A stretch of 24,881 nt of DNA from Planctomycetia bacterium (GTDB lineage Bacteria; Planctomycetota; Planctomycetia; Pirellulales; UBA1268). Position numbers and translations under genes: made by a program. Shown one piece after another: positions 1-7,491 of this stretch. Under the pieces are notes generated by a model, which was given only the letters and a program-made list of their open reading frames with translations, was not told the origin of the DNA and searched no databases. Location of the stretch: contig RFPF01000013.1 of the NCBI GenBank assembly GCA_009926295.1, positions 1-24,881 of the forward strand, in the 5' to 3' direction. Each line of letters starts with the position of its first letter. Within the stretch, counting starts at the first letter, position 1.

Positions 1-447
1 GCGACGAACCTCGCCAGGCGCGGCGCGGGGGTGTTCCACGCCACGGACGACGTGCTGCTCATCGCCAGGGTCGTGACGGGCGCTGCGGTGGCGCCGGCCT
101 GCCGGCCCGCCGCAGTGGTTGAGGGCTGGGTGCTGGAGGGCGTGAACCGCGCGTACGAATTCGAGGTGACCGCGGCCGACCGCTCCGCGGAGCGGGGCAG
201 GCTCGAGGCCCGCGTGGTGGCGACGCACGAGGGCAGGCCGTTCTGCGGGTTCAATCGGGCCCGCCACGCCGTCGTCGAGGCCGCGATCCTCGTGACGCGG
301 CTGCACCTTCTCGGTGCCGACGACGTGCGGCGTCGGCTGGCCGACCTCGCCGTGCCGGTGGAGAAGACCGGCGGGGAGCGGGAGCGGGAGGCGTTCGCCC
401 TCCTGGAACGCCGCGTTGGTGAGGCTGGGGCGGAACGCGGCCCGTGA
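1..447 (+). CDS. DUF447 family protein, 5' end outside window
   Basis: The reading frame is open from the first base, so the start lies upstream. The visible 148 residues begin with ATNLARRGAGVFHATDDVLL, which resembles the middle of DUF447 proteins, where a similar 'GVFHVTDDVLL' stretch follows about 50 N-terminal residues. A GTG at 31 is in frame but falls inside this conserved block and is unlikely to be the start. DUF447 proteins are related to FMN-binding split-barrel proteins. In planctomycetes and methylotrophs they often sit among genes for tetrahydromethanopterin-linked one-carbon metabolism, and their exact reaction is not settled. The next gene is beta-RFAP synthase, the first committed step of methanopterin synthesis, which supports that context. 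The gap between the two is 67 bases. The family call is fairly firm; the molecular role is inferred from context. Confidence 0.8.
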   Translation, partial: ATNLARRGAGVFHATDDVLLIARVVTGAAVAPACRPAAVVEGWVLEGVNRAYEFEVTAADRSAERGRLEARVVATHEGRPFCGFNRARHAVVEAAILVTRLHLLGADDVRRRLADLAVPVEKTGGEREREAFALLERRVGEAGAERGP

Positions 448-514
448 CCGGCCGGAGCCTTTCCCCCCGCGCGAGGCTCTTTGCGACCGCGGCGTTCAGC
501 GGTCTAATTTTTCA

Positions 515-1564
515 ATGGCTCAGGATCGCCCACCGTCGTCCCCGCCGTCGCGGACCGTGCAGGTGAGGGCCCCGGCGAGGCTGCACCTGGGGATGTTTTC
601 CTTCGGCGACCCCTCCGTGCGTTCGTTCGGCGGCGTGGGGGTGATGGTCGACCGGCCATTCGTGCAGGTGGTGATGCGGCGGTCCGATTCGTTCGTCGGC
701 CGTGGCCCGCTGGCCGAGCGGGCGGTGGCGTTCGCGCAGAGCTGTGCCGCCGCTTGGGGCCTCGGCCGCGAGGAGGCGTGCGAGATCGAGGTGGTTCATG
801 CGCCTCGTTCGCACGTGGGGCTCGGGAGCGGCACGCAGCTGGGCCTGGCGGTGGCGGCCGGCATGCGGCACCTCCACGGGAAGGCCGACAATTCGGGTGG
901 CGCCGACGACCATGGATTCGAGACGGCCGAGGTGCTCGAGCTGGCCCGGGCCGTCGGCCGCGGGCGGCGGTCGTGCGTGGGCATCCACGGGTTCAGCCGC
1001 GGCGGGCTCATCGTCGAGGCGGGGAGGTTCGTGCAGCCGGATGGGCCGGCCGCGGATGGAGACATTTCACCGCTGGTCGCCCGGGTGCGGCTGCCCTCCG
1101 CGTGGCGCTGCGTCGTGATCGTGCAGCGCGACTCCATCGGCCTCCACGGTGAGGCGGAGAAGGAGGCGTTTCGGGGGCTTCCGCCCGTCCCCAGAGAGAC
1201 GGCGGCGGAGCTGGCGCGGATCGCGCTGATGGAGCTCCTGCCGGCGGCCGTCGAGGGCCGCTTCGCGGAGTTCGCCGGAGCGGTACGCCGCTACGGGGCA
1301 CTGGCCGGGACGCCGTTCGAGCCGGCGGCGAGCCGGCTTCCCCACGCGACGGCCACGGCCCAACTCATCGAACTGCTCGGCGAGCTCGGGGTGGACGGCG
1401 TGGCCCAGAGCAGCTGGGGGCCGGCGGTGCTGGCCTGCTGCGAATCGCTCGATGCGGCCGGAACGCTCATGGAGCGGTTCGATTCCCTGCGGCTGCTGGG
1501 GCAGTACGAGCCGATCCTCGCGCGGTTCGATTCCCAGGGGGCGACGCTGCGGGTCGTCGATTAG
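515..1564 (+). CDS. Beta-ribofuranosylaminobenzene 5'-phosphate synthase
   Basis: Protein of 349 residues with a GHMP-kinase-like fold. It condenses p-aminobenzoate (or p-hydroxybenzoate in some organisms) with PRPP, releasing CO2 and pyrophosphate, which is the first committed step of tetrahydromethanopterin synthesis. Family marks are the N-terminal APARLHLGMFSFGD block (residues 19-32), the glycine-rich HVGLGSGTQLGLAVA segment (100-114) and QSSWGPAVLA near the C-terminus. The frame stays open upstream to 314, but that stretch overlaps the end of the DUF447 gene and looks like low-complexity shadow. The ATG at 515 gives a normal family N-terminus. The gene ends 9 bases before the convergent dapA stop codon. 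Together with DUF447 it indicates an H4MPT-based C1 pathway, known in archaea, methylotrophic proteobacteria and planctomycetes. Confidence 0.9.
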   Translation: MAQDRPPSSPPSRTVQVRAPARLHLGMFSFGDPSVRSFGGVGVMVDRPFVQVVMRRSDSFVGRGPLAERAVAFAQSCAAAWGLGREEACEIEVVHAPRSHVGLGSGTQLGLAVAAGMRHLHGKADNSGGADDHGFETAEVLELARAVGRGRRSCVGIHGFSRGGLIVEAGRFVQPDGPAADGDISPLVARVRLPSAWRCVVIVQRDSIGLHGEAEKEAFRGLPPVPRETAAELARIALMELLPAAVEGRFAEFAGAVRRYGALAGTPFEPAASRLPHATATAQLIELLGELGVDGVAQSSWGPAVLACCESLDAAGTLMERFDSLRLLGQYEPILARFDSQGATLRVVD

Positions 1565-1573
1565 CCCGCAGCG

Positions 1574-2464
1574 CTACGCAGGCAGGCCGTAGTCGCGGAG
1601 GACCCGGTGGAGCCTGTCGGCGAGGGCCGGCTCGAGGGGCACCAGCGGCAGACGCACGTCGCCGGTGTCGCGGCCGAGCATCGCCATCGCGGCCTTGATC
1701 GGGATGGGGTTGCTCGCGAGCCCGAGCAGGTCGCGGCAGAGCGTGAACAGCCTGCCGTGCAGCTCGCGGGCCTTCGCGAGGTCGCCGGCGTCGAAGGCGT
1801 CGATGAGGGCCTTCATGTCGGCGGGCACGAGGTTCGCGACGACCGAGATCACGCCGCGGCCACCGATCGCCAGGAGCGGGAGCGTCATGCTGTCGTCGCC
1901 GGAGAGCACGGTGAGGTCGGTGGCCGCGAGGATCTGCGACGCCTGGTCCATCGAGCCCGTGGCCTCCTTCACCATCGCGATCCCGGGCAGGTCGGCGAGC
2001 CGCACGATCGTCTCAGGCTCGATGTTGCGGCCGGTCCGCGTGGGGATGTTGTAGACGCAGATCGGGATCTCGACGCTCTCGGCGATCGCCTTGAAGTGCT
2101 CGTAGATGCCCTGCTGGGTCGGGCGGTTGTAGTAGGGGCCGACGACGAGCGCCGCATCGGCGCCCGCCTTGGCCGCATACTTGGTGAGCCGCACCGCCTC
2201 GGCGGTGGAGTTGCTCCCCGTGCCCGGCATCACGAGCACGCGGCCCGCGGCGGCGTCGATCGTCTCCGCGATCACGCGCTCGTGCTCCTCGTGCGAGAGC
2301 GTGGGAGACTCGCCCGTCGTGCCCACGGGGCAGAGGCACTTCACGCCCGCCCGGGCCTGGAACTCGACCTGCTCGCGGAGCCGCGCATAGTCGATCTTGC
2401 CGTCGCGAAACGGCGTGACGATGGCGACCGACAGACCCGCAAACTTTTCAGCTCTCGTGGGCAT
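1574..2464 (-). CDS. dapA: 4-hydroxy-tetrahydrodipicolinate synthase
   Basis: TIM-barrel class I aldolase of 296 residues, full length for the family. It condenses pyruvate with aspartate semialdehyde in the lysine and diaminopimelate pathway. Visible marks are CPVGTTGESPTLS (residues 45-57, carrying the Thr pair of the active site), VYNIPTRTG (137-145, with catalytic Tyr138 and the substrate-binding Arg143) and the Schiff-base lysine K166 in MVKEATGSM. SGDDS and the GGRGVISVVANL block lie in the second half. The gene is divergent from the purine nucleoside phosphorylase (134 bases between starts) and convergent with beta-RFAP synthase. N-acetylneuraminate lyase and other members of this superfamily share the fold, but the active-site pattern best fits DapA. 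Confidence 0.92.
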   Translation of the reverse strand: MPTRAEKFAGLSVAIVTPFRDGKIDYARLREQVEFQARAGVKCLCPVGTTGESPTLSHEEHERVIAETIDAAAGRVLVMPGTGSNSTAEAVRLTKYAAKAGADAALVVGPYYNRPTQQGIYEHFKAIAESVEIPICVYNIPTRTGRNIEPETIVRLADLPGIAMVKEATGSMDQASQILAATDLTVLSGDDSMTLPLLAIGGRGVISVVANLVPADMKALIDAFDAGDLAKARELHGRLFTLCRDLLGLASNPIPIKAAMAMLGRDTGDVRLPLVPLEPALADRLHRVLRDYGLPA

Positions 2465-2598
2465 CGCTGGGCTCGCTCCCGGCAGGGGTGGGGGCCGCGA
2501 CCGTTTTCAAACCGCGGCAAAACCGCGAGAATACGGATTCGCCCGCACGCCGGCAAAGGGTGCCGCGGCCACGGGCGGAAAACCGACGCGGAGGATCG

Positions 2599-3459
2599 AT
2601 GACGGTGCGCGAGCACGCAGTGGCGAGGGAAGGCAGGCGGCCGCGGGCCGGCGCGGTCGAGGCCGCCGCCCGAATCCGCGCCGCCGGCGGGTTCGACGCG
2701 CCGCTCGGCGTCGTCCTGGGCACCGGGCTCGGCGGAATCGCCGATCGCCTCGAGGATGCGTGGGCGATCGCCTCGCGCGACACCGGCTGGCTCGCGTCGA
2801 GCACGGCGACTGGGCACCGCGGCCGGCTCGTCTGCGGTCGGCTGGGTGGCCGGCCAGTCGTGATGCTCCAGGGCCGGGTGCATGCCTACGAGGGCTTCCC
2901 GCCGGAGATGCTCACCCGCGGTGTGGAGCTCCTCGCCGCGCTCGGCGTGCGCACGCTCCTGCTCACGAACGCCTCCGGCGGCCTGCGGCCCGACATGCAG
3001 GGCGGTGAACTGCTCGTGATGAACGACCATCTCGACTTCGTCGCCCGGCCGTGGGGCGAGGGGCTCGAACCGATGGTGGGGACGGTCGCGCCGGCGGCCG
3101 GCCTTTGGTACGACCCGGCCCTCGTCGAGCGGGCGCTCGCAGCCACTCGGGCGGCCGGCCTGCCCGCCCGGCAGGGGGTCTACGCGTATCTGCTCGGGCC
3201 GAGCTACGAAACGCGGGCCGAATACCGGATGCTCCGCGTGATGGGAGCCGACGCCGTCGGCATGTCCACCGTGCCGGAGGTGGTGGTGGGCCGGCTGCTC
3301 GGGCTCGATGTCGCGGCGGTATCGGTGGTGACGAACGTCGCCCGGCCCGATGCGCCGGAACTCACCGATGCCGACGAGGTCATCCGGCTCGCGGCCGACT
3401 CAGCCGAGGGCGTGTGGGCGATCGTCAACGCCCTCCTCGAGCGGGCGGTGCCGGGCTGA
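2599..3459 (+). CDS. punA: Purine nucleoside phosphorylase (trimeric type)
   Basis: Protein of 286 residues of the low-molecular-mass trimeric PNP family, which cleaves inosine and guanosine with phosphate to the free base and ribose 1-phosphate. The sequence shows the phosphate-binding GTGLGG loop (41-46), GRVHAYEG with H95 (equivalent to human His86), TNASGGL (123-129), GPSYETRAEYR with E204 (human Glu201) and N246 in VVTNVARPD (human Asn243). The Asn points to 6-oxopurine preference. The frame is open back to 2488, but the ATG at 2599 has GGAGG at 2590-2594 and gives a sensible family length. The stop TGA overlaps the ATG of surE by one base (TGATG), so the two are probably translationally coupled. 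Confidence 0.9.
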   Translation: MTVREHAVAREGRRPRAGAVEAAARIRAAGGFDAPLGVVLGTGLGGIADRLEDAWAIASRDTGWLASSTATGHRGRLVCGRLGGRPVVMLQGRVHAYEGFPPEMLTRGVELLAALGVRTLLLTNASGGLRPDMQGGELLVMNDHLDFVARPWGEGLEPMVGTVAPAAGLWYDPALVERALAATRAAGLPARQGVYAYLLGPSYETRAEYRMLRVMGADAVGMSTVPEVVVGRLLGLDVAAVSVVTNVARPDAPELTDADEVIRLAADSAEGVWAIVNALLERAVPG

Positions 3460-4163
3460 TGCACATCCTGCTGACGAACGACGACGGGATCGACGCGCCG
3501 GGCCTTGCCGCGCTCGCGGCTGCCTGCCGCGACTGGGCGGAGAGGGTCGTGGTCGTCGCGCCGCGCGAGCCGCACTCGGGCTGCGGCCACCGCGTCACGA
3601 CCGACCGGCCGCTCGTGTTCGAGCCGGCGGGGGCCGACCGCTGGCACGTCGATGGCACGCCCGCCGACTGCGTGCGGCTCGCGCTCGCGACGCTGTTTCG
3701 CGACGGTCCGGGGCCCGACTGGGTCTTCTCGGGGATCAACGCCGGCGGCAACCTCGGCGTGGACATCCACCATTCGGGCACGGTGGCCGCCGCCCGCGAG
3801 GCCGCGCTGCATGGCTCGAAGGCGCTCGCCGTGTCGCACTACCATCGCCGCGAGACGCCGATCGACTGGGCGCGGGCCACCCGCTGGATGGAGGCGGTGC
3901 TCGCCGACGTCGTGCCGCGGCCGCTCGGGCCGGGCGAGTTTTGGAACGTCAACTTTCCGCACCCGATCGACGACGGAGGGCCGGCGGTGCCGCCGCTCGT
4001 GGACTGCGAGATCGATCCTTCGCCGTTGCCCCTGGGCTATGAGAGCGACGCGGGCGGCTGGCGGTATCGCTCGCGGTATCACGAGCGGGCGCGCGTGGCG
4101 GGCGGCGACGTGGCGACCTGCTTCGGCGGCAGGATCGCCGTGTCACGCGGGCGGGTGGTGTGA
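3459..4163 (+). CDS. surE: 5'/3'-nucleotidase SurE
   Basis: Protein of 234 residues, close to the usual SurE length. SurE is a metal-dependent nucleoside monophosphatase associated with stationary-phase survival and nucleotide salvage. The N-terminal ILLTNDDGIDAPG carries the metal-binding pair D8-D9, REPHSGCGHRVT supplies S40, and SGINAGGNLG supplies N94; HHSGTVAAAREA follows. The start ATG overlaps the PNP stop, giving a nucleotide-to-nucleoside-to-base salvage pair: SurE dephosphorylates nucleotides and PNP phosphorolyses the resulting nucleosides. The 3' end runs 21 bases past the stop of the convergent Dabb gene, so the two genes overlap tail to tail. Confidence 0.93.
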   Translation: MHILLTNDDGIDAPGLAALAAACRDWAERVVVVAPREPHSGCGHRVTTDRPLVFEPAGADRWHVDGTPADCVRLALATLFRDGPGPDWVFSGINAGGNLGVDIHHSGTVAAAREAALHGSKALAVSHYHRRETPIDWARATRWMEAVLADVVPRPLGPGEFWNVNFPHPIDDGGPAVPPLVDCEIDPSPLPLGYESDAGGWRYRSRYHERARVAGGDVATCFGGRIAVSRGRVV

Positions 4164-4463
4164 CGCGACGTCCGCGTCGAAGACCCGGACCTTCGCCCAG
4201 TTCGTCGCCTGCTCGGCGATGAACTGCATGTGACGCTCGGCGGTCTGGTAGGCGTCGTGCGCGGCGTGCGAGTCGAACACGATCGCGAGGGCCACGTCGA
4301 AGTCGCGGTCGTTCACGTGGCGGTCGCAGGCGGCGACGGTGCCGACCGAGAACGAGACCGTGCCCGGGTGCCCGGTGAGATGGGTCTCGCACGCGGACAC
4401 GAGGGCCTTCACGGCGGCGGGCGAACGGTCCTTGAGCGAGAAGTAGACGGCGTGCGAGAGCAT
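4143..4463 (-). CDS. Dabb-domain (stress-responsive A/B barrel) protein
   Basis: Protein of 106 residues. It starts MLSHAVYFSLKDRS, typical of the dimeric alpha/beta-barrel 'Dabb' family, whose members begin with a strand ending in His followed by 'xxFxLK'. The middle segment DFDVALAIVFDSHAAHDAYQTAERHMQFI fits the second conserved block of the family. The biochemical activity of most bacterial Dabb proteins is unknown; some plant relatives are stress-induced. The frame is open far upstream through the antisense of other genes, so the ATG at 4463 is chosen because it gives the family N-terminus. It lies 5 bases downstream of the ftsH stop, so co-transcription with ftsH is likely. No heme-ligand or other catalytic pattern can be assigned. 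Confidence 0.8.
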   Translation of the reverse strand: MLSHAVYFSLKDRSPAAVKALVSACETHLTGHPGTVSFSVGTVAACDRHVNDRDFDVALAIVFDSHAAHDAYQTAERHMQFIAEQATNWAKVRVFDADVASHHPPA

Positions 4464-4468
4464 GCAGA

Positions 4469-6427
4469 TCACCCCCGCTGCGGGTCGCGGGCGGCCTGAG
4501 ACGGTGAGGTGGCCTCGGCGGTCGCAGCCTCGCCGGGCCGCCGTGGCACGGCGGGCCCGATGATGGCGACGACCTCGACGTCGTCGAGCATCTCCTGCGT
4601 CTCGAGGGCGCCGGCGAGGGCGTCGAGCTTGCCGCGGTTTTCGGTGAGCAGCTTCGTGGCACGATCGGCGGCCTCGTTCAGCATCCGCGTCACCTCGTCG
4701 TCGATGACCCGGGCCGTGTGGTCGCTGAACTCGCGCTGCTCGTACACGTCGCGGCCGAGGAAGGGATGCTCGTTCGTCACGTGGCAGGCGACGGGGCCGA
4801 CCTTCTCGCTCATGCCCCAGTGGGCCACCATCCGCCGCGCGAGCCGCGTGGCCTGCACGAGGTCGTTTTCGGCGCCGGCCGAGTATTCGCCGAACACGAG
4901 CTTCTCGGCGGCCCGGCCCGCGAGGATGAAGACGAGCCGGTTGTTGAGGTCGGACTCGCCGATGTTCATCCGGTCCTCCTCGGGAACGAGCTGCGTCACG
5001 CCGAGGGCCCGCCCCCGCGGGATGATCGTCACCTTGTGGAGCTTGTCGACGCCGGGCAGCAGCCAGGCGCCCAGCGCGTGGCCGGCCTCGTGGTAGGCCG
5101 TCATCTTCTTCTCGCGGCCGGCGAGCACCTCCTCGCGCTTCGGGCCCATGAGCACCTTGTCGCGGGCGTAGTCGAAGTCGGAGGAATCGACGGCGGACTT
5201 GTCGTGCCGGGTCGCCCACAGGGCGGCCTCGTTGACGAGGTTGCGGATGTCGGCGCCGGTGAGACCGACGGTGCCGCTCGCAAGCCGGTCGAGATCGACG
5301 TCGGCGGCGAGGGGCACGTTGCGGGTGTGCACCTTGAAGAGGGCGAGGCGGGCCTTCTGGTTGGGGCGATCGACGGTCACGTGGCGGTCGAAGCGGCCCG
5401 GGCGCAGCAGCGCCGGGTCGAGAACGTCGGGACGGTTGGTGGCCGCGAGCACGATCACGCTCTCCGACGGGCTGAAGCCGTCCATTTCCGAGAGGATCTG
5501 GTTGAGCGTCTGCTCGCGCTCGTCGTGGCCGCCGCCGAGGCCCGCGCCGCGATGCCGGCCCACGGCGTCGATCTCGTCGATGAACAGGATCGCAGGCGAC
5601 GCGTCCTTGGCGGTCTTGAAGAGGTCGCGAACGCGCGACGCGCCCACGCCCACGAACATCTGGATGAACTCGCTGCCCGAGATCGAGAAGAAGGGCACGC
5701 CCGCCTCGCCGGCCACGGCCCGGGCGAGGAGCGTCTTGCCGGTGCCCGGCGGGCCCATCAGGAGCACGCCCTTCGGCACGCGGCCGCCGAGCCGCTGGAA
5801 CTTCTTCGGGTCTTTCAAAAACTCGACGATCTCCTTGAGGTCTTCCTTGACGCCCTCGAGGCCGGCCACGTCGGCGAACGTCACCTGCTTGTCGTTGGCT
5901 CCGTAGCGCTTCGCCGGCGACTTCGAGAACGAGCCCAGGAAGCCTCCTCCGCCGAGCGGGTCGCGGGCGCGCCTGAGCGTCATCCAGAAGCCGGCCATCA
6001 GAAGCAGCGGCACGAGCATGTAGAGGCCGAGCAGGAACCCCGTGCCGTCGCTCGGCTGGCGGACGGTGGTCTTCACGGAGTGGTCGAGGAGGAGCTTGTC
6101 GAGGCCCTCGCCGAGGTAACTCGAGAGCTCGAGGCGGAACACCTTTGCATTCGCGACGCCCCCGATGCGGTCGGCCGGCGGAGCCGCGCGAAACTCCCCC
6201 TGCAGCGCGTTGCCGGAGATCTCGACGGCCGACACGTTGCCCGCCTGCACCTGCCGCACGAACTCGTCGTAGCTGATCGTGGCCGGGAGGCCGGCCTGTT
6301 CGCGGGCGAAGATCGTCACCAGCGCGATTCCGGCGAGAACCAGCATCACGATGAGCGGCATGCCGAGGGGCCGGCCCGACATCGGGTTGAACTTGGAGGG
6401 CGCCTTCGGCGGCGGAACGGTGTCCAT
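4469..6427 (-). CDS. ftsH: ATP-dependent zinc metalloprotease FtsH
   Basis: Protein of 652 residues, matching the usual FtsH length. It is a membrane-bound hexameric AAA+ protease that degrades misfolded membrane proteins and regulators. Two membrane segments (about 24-41 and 130-149) flank the periplasmic domain. The AAA module has Walker A GPPGTGKT (225-232), the pore motif FVGVGASRVRDLF (from 258), Walker B ILFIDEID (280-287) and the second region of homology ATNRPDVLDPALLRPGRFDR (329-348). The protease domain has HEAGH (446-450), and the later AENDL segment supplies the third zinc ligand. The frame is open far upstream, but the ATG at 6427 gives a normal N-terminus; I see no Shine-Dalgarno motif there. 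The gene is divergent from the Nudix gene with 58 bases between. Confidence 0.95.
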   Translation of the reverse strand: MDTVPPPKAPSKFNPMSGRPLGMPLIVMLVLAGIALVTIFAREQAGLPATISYDEFVRQVQAGNVSAVEISGNALQGEFRAAPPADRIGGVANAKVFRLELSSYLGEGLDKLLLDHSVKTTVRQPSDGTGFLLGLYMLVPLLLMAGFWMTLRRARDPLGGGGFLGSFSKSPAKRYGANDKQVTFADVAGLEGVKEDLKEIVEFLKDPKKFQRLGGRVPKGVLLMGPPGTGKTLLARAVAGEAGVPFFSISGSEFIQMFVGVGASRVRDLFKTAKDASPAILFIDEIDAVGRHRGAGLGGGHDEREQTLNQILSEMDGFSPSESVIVLAATNRPDVLDPALLRPGRFDRHVTVDRPNQKARLALFKVHTRNVPLAADVDLDRLASGTVGLTGADIRNLVNEAALWATRHDKSAVDSSDFDYARDKVLMGPKREEVLAGREKKMTAYHEAGHALGAWLLPGVDKLHKVTIIPRGRALGVTQLVPEEDRMNIGESDLNNRLVFILAGRAAEKLVFGEYSAGAENDLVQATRLARRMVAHWGMSEKVGPVACHVTNEHPFLGRDVYEQREFSDHTARVIDDEVTRMLNEAADRATKLLTENRGKLDALAGALETQEMLDDVEVVAIIGPAVPRRPGEAATAEATSPSQAARDPQRG

Positions 6428-6485
6428 CGAGAGCGGGCTCGCGGGGGAGTGGTCGAATCGGCGGCGGGATGCCACAGTGTAGTCT

Positions 6486-6917
6486 ATGAAGCCCGAGGAG
6501 AAACGTCCGTCGCACGGGATCGCGAAGCGCGGCGTGGTGGCGATCGCGCGGCGGGGCGGACTCTTCCTGGCCATCCGCCGGGGCCGCACCGTGGCCGCCG
6601 GAGGCCGCGTCTGCTTCCCGGGCGGGCACATCGAGCCGGGGGAGGAGGAGCACGCGGCGGTGGTTCGCGAGTGTCGCGAGGAACTCGCGGCCCCGGTGGC
6701 CGCGGGGGCGTGCGTGTGGCGGAGCGTCACGGCCTGGGGGACGGCGCTGGCGTGGTGGACCGTGTCGCTGCCGGAGTCGGCCGTGCTGGTGCCGCACCCG
6801 GTGGAGGTCGAGGAGATTCTCTGGCTCTCCGAGGCCGAACTTCTCGCCGAGCCGACCCTGCTCGACGGCAACCGCGAGTTTCTGCTGGCCGTCCGCACGG
6901 GGCAGGTCCGGCTGTGA
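6486..6917 (+). CDS. Nudix hydrolase
   Basis: Protein of 143 residues with a complete Nudix box (Gx5Ex7REUxEExxU): G47, E53 and RECREE at 61-66, preceded by the usual VCFPGGHIEPGE. Nudix enzymes hydrolyse a nucleoside diphosphate linked to another moiety, using Mg2+ bound by the Glu residues of the box. The substrate cannot be read from sequence. The small size and the strand before the box are compatible with a MutT-like or ADP-sugar type enzyme. The neighbouring downstream genes, nucleoside diphosphate kinase and a pyrophosphatase, give a nucleotide-metabolism context. The gap to ndk is 105 bases, so an independent promoter for ndk is possible. Confidence 0.88.
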   Translation: MKPEEKRPSHGIAKRGVVAIARRGGLFLAIRRGRTVAAGGRVCFPGGHIEPGEEEHAAVVRECREELAAPVAAGACVWRSVTAWGTALAWWTVSLPESAVLVPHPVEVEEILWLSEAELLAEPTLLDGNREFLLAVRTGQVRL

Positions 6918-7022
6918 ATCGCCGATCCCCACTGGTATTCGGCCGCGGCCGGACGCGAAGTACACTCGCAGCACGTGCGGCGAGGCCGCGAGCCCGAGCT
7001 TTCCCCGAAGAGACCAAGATTC

Positions 7023-7484
7023 ATGGAGCGGACGTTCGTGATGTTCAAGCCCGACTGCCTCGAGCGGGGGCTGCTCGGCAGGATCCTCGCGCGGTTCGAG
7101 GAGAAGGGCCTGCGACTGGTGGCGATGAAGATGCTTCGCGTCACGCCCGCGCTCGCCAGGCAACACTATGCCGAGCACGTCGAGAAGCCGTTCTACCCCG
7201 GCCTCGAGCAGTTCATCACGGCGTCGCCGGTGGTGGCCACGATTTTCGAGGGGCCCGAGGTGATCCGCGTGGTTCGCGAGATGCTCGGCGCCACCAGCGG
7301 CCTGAAGGCGGCCGCCGGCACGATCCGCGGCGACTACTCCGCGAGCCGCCAGATGAACCTCGTGCATGCGTCCGACTCGCCGGAGTCGGCGGCCCGCGAA
7401 ATCGGCATTTATTTTCGCACCGACGAGATCCACGCCTGGGATCCCTCGCTCGCCTGCTGGCTCCAGGCCCCGGGCGAAGCGTGA
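7023..7484 (+). CDS. ndk: Nucleoside diphosphate kinase
   Basis: Protein of 153 residues, slightly longer than the usual 140-150. NDK transfers the gamma-phosphate of ATP to nucleoside diphosphates through a phosphohistidine. Marks are TFVMFKPD (with K9), the GxIxxRFEEKGL helix, and the active-site NLVHASDSPESA with H115; most family members have Gly rather than Ala after the His. EIGIYF and the tail around HAWDP also match. The frame opens upstream at 6975, but ATG 7023 gives the standard start. Only 7 bases separate its stop from the pyrophosphatase ATG, so the two are likely one transcript. Confidence 0.94.
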   Translation: MERTFVMFKPDCLERGLLGRILARFEEKGLRLVAMKMLRVTPALARQHYAEHVEKPFYPGLEQFITASPVVATIFEGPEVIRVVREMLGATSGLKAAAGTIRGDYSASRQMNLVHASDSPESAAREIGIYFRTDEIHAWDPSLACWLQAPGEA

Positions 7485-7491
7485 TCCACCG

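Noticed and set aside
1607..2602. Plus-strand open frame antisense to dapA
   Set aside because: A shadow of a well-supported dapA gene with no recognisable motif.
6938..6966. Promoter before ndk (TTCGGC and TACACT)
   Set aside because: The -35 match is too poor to list as a feature, although TACACT at 6961-6966 is a possible -10 element.
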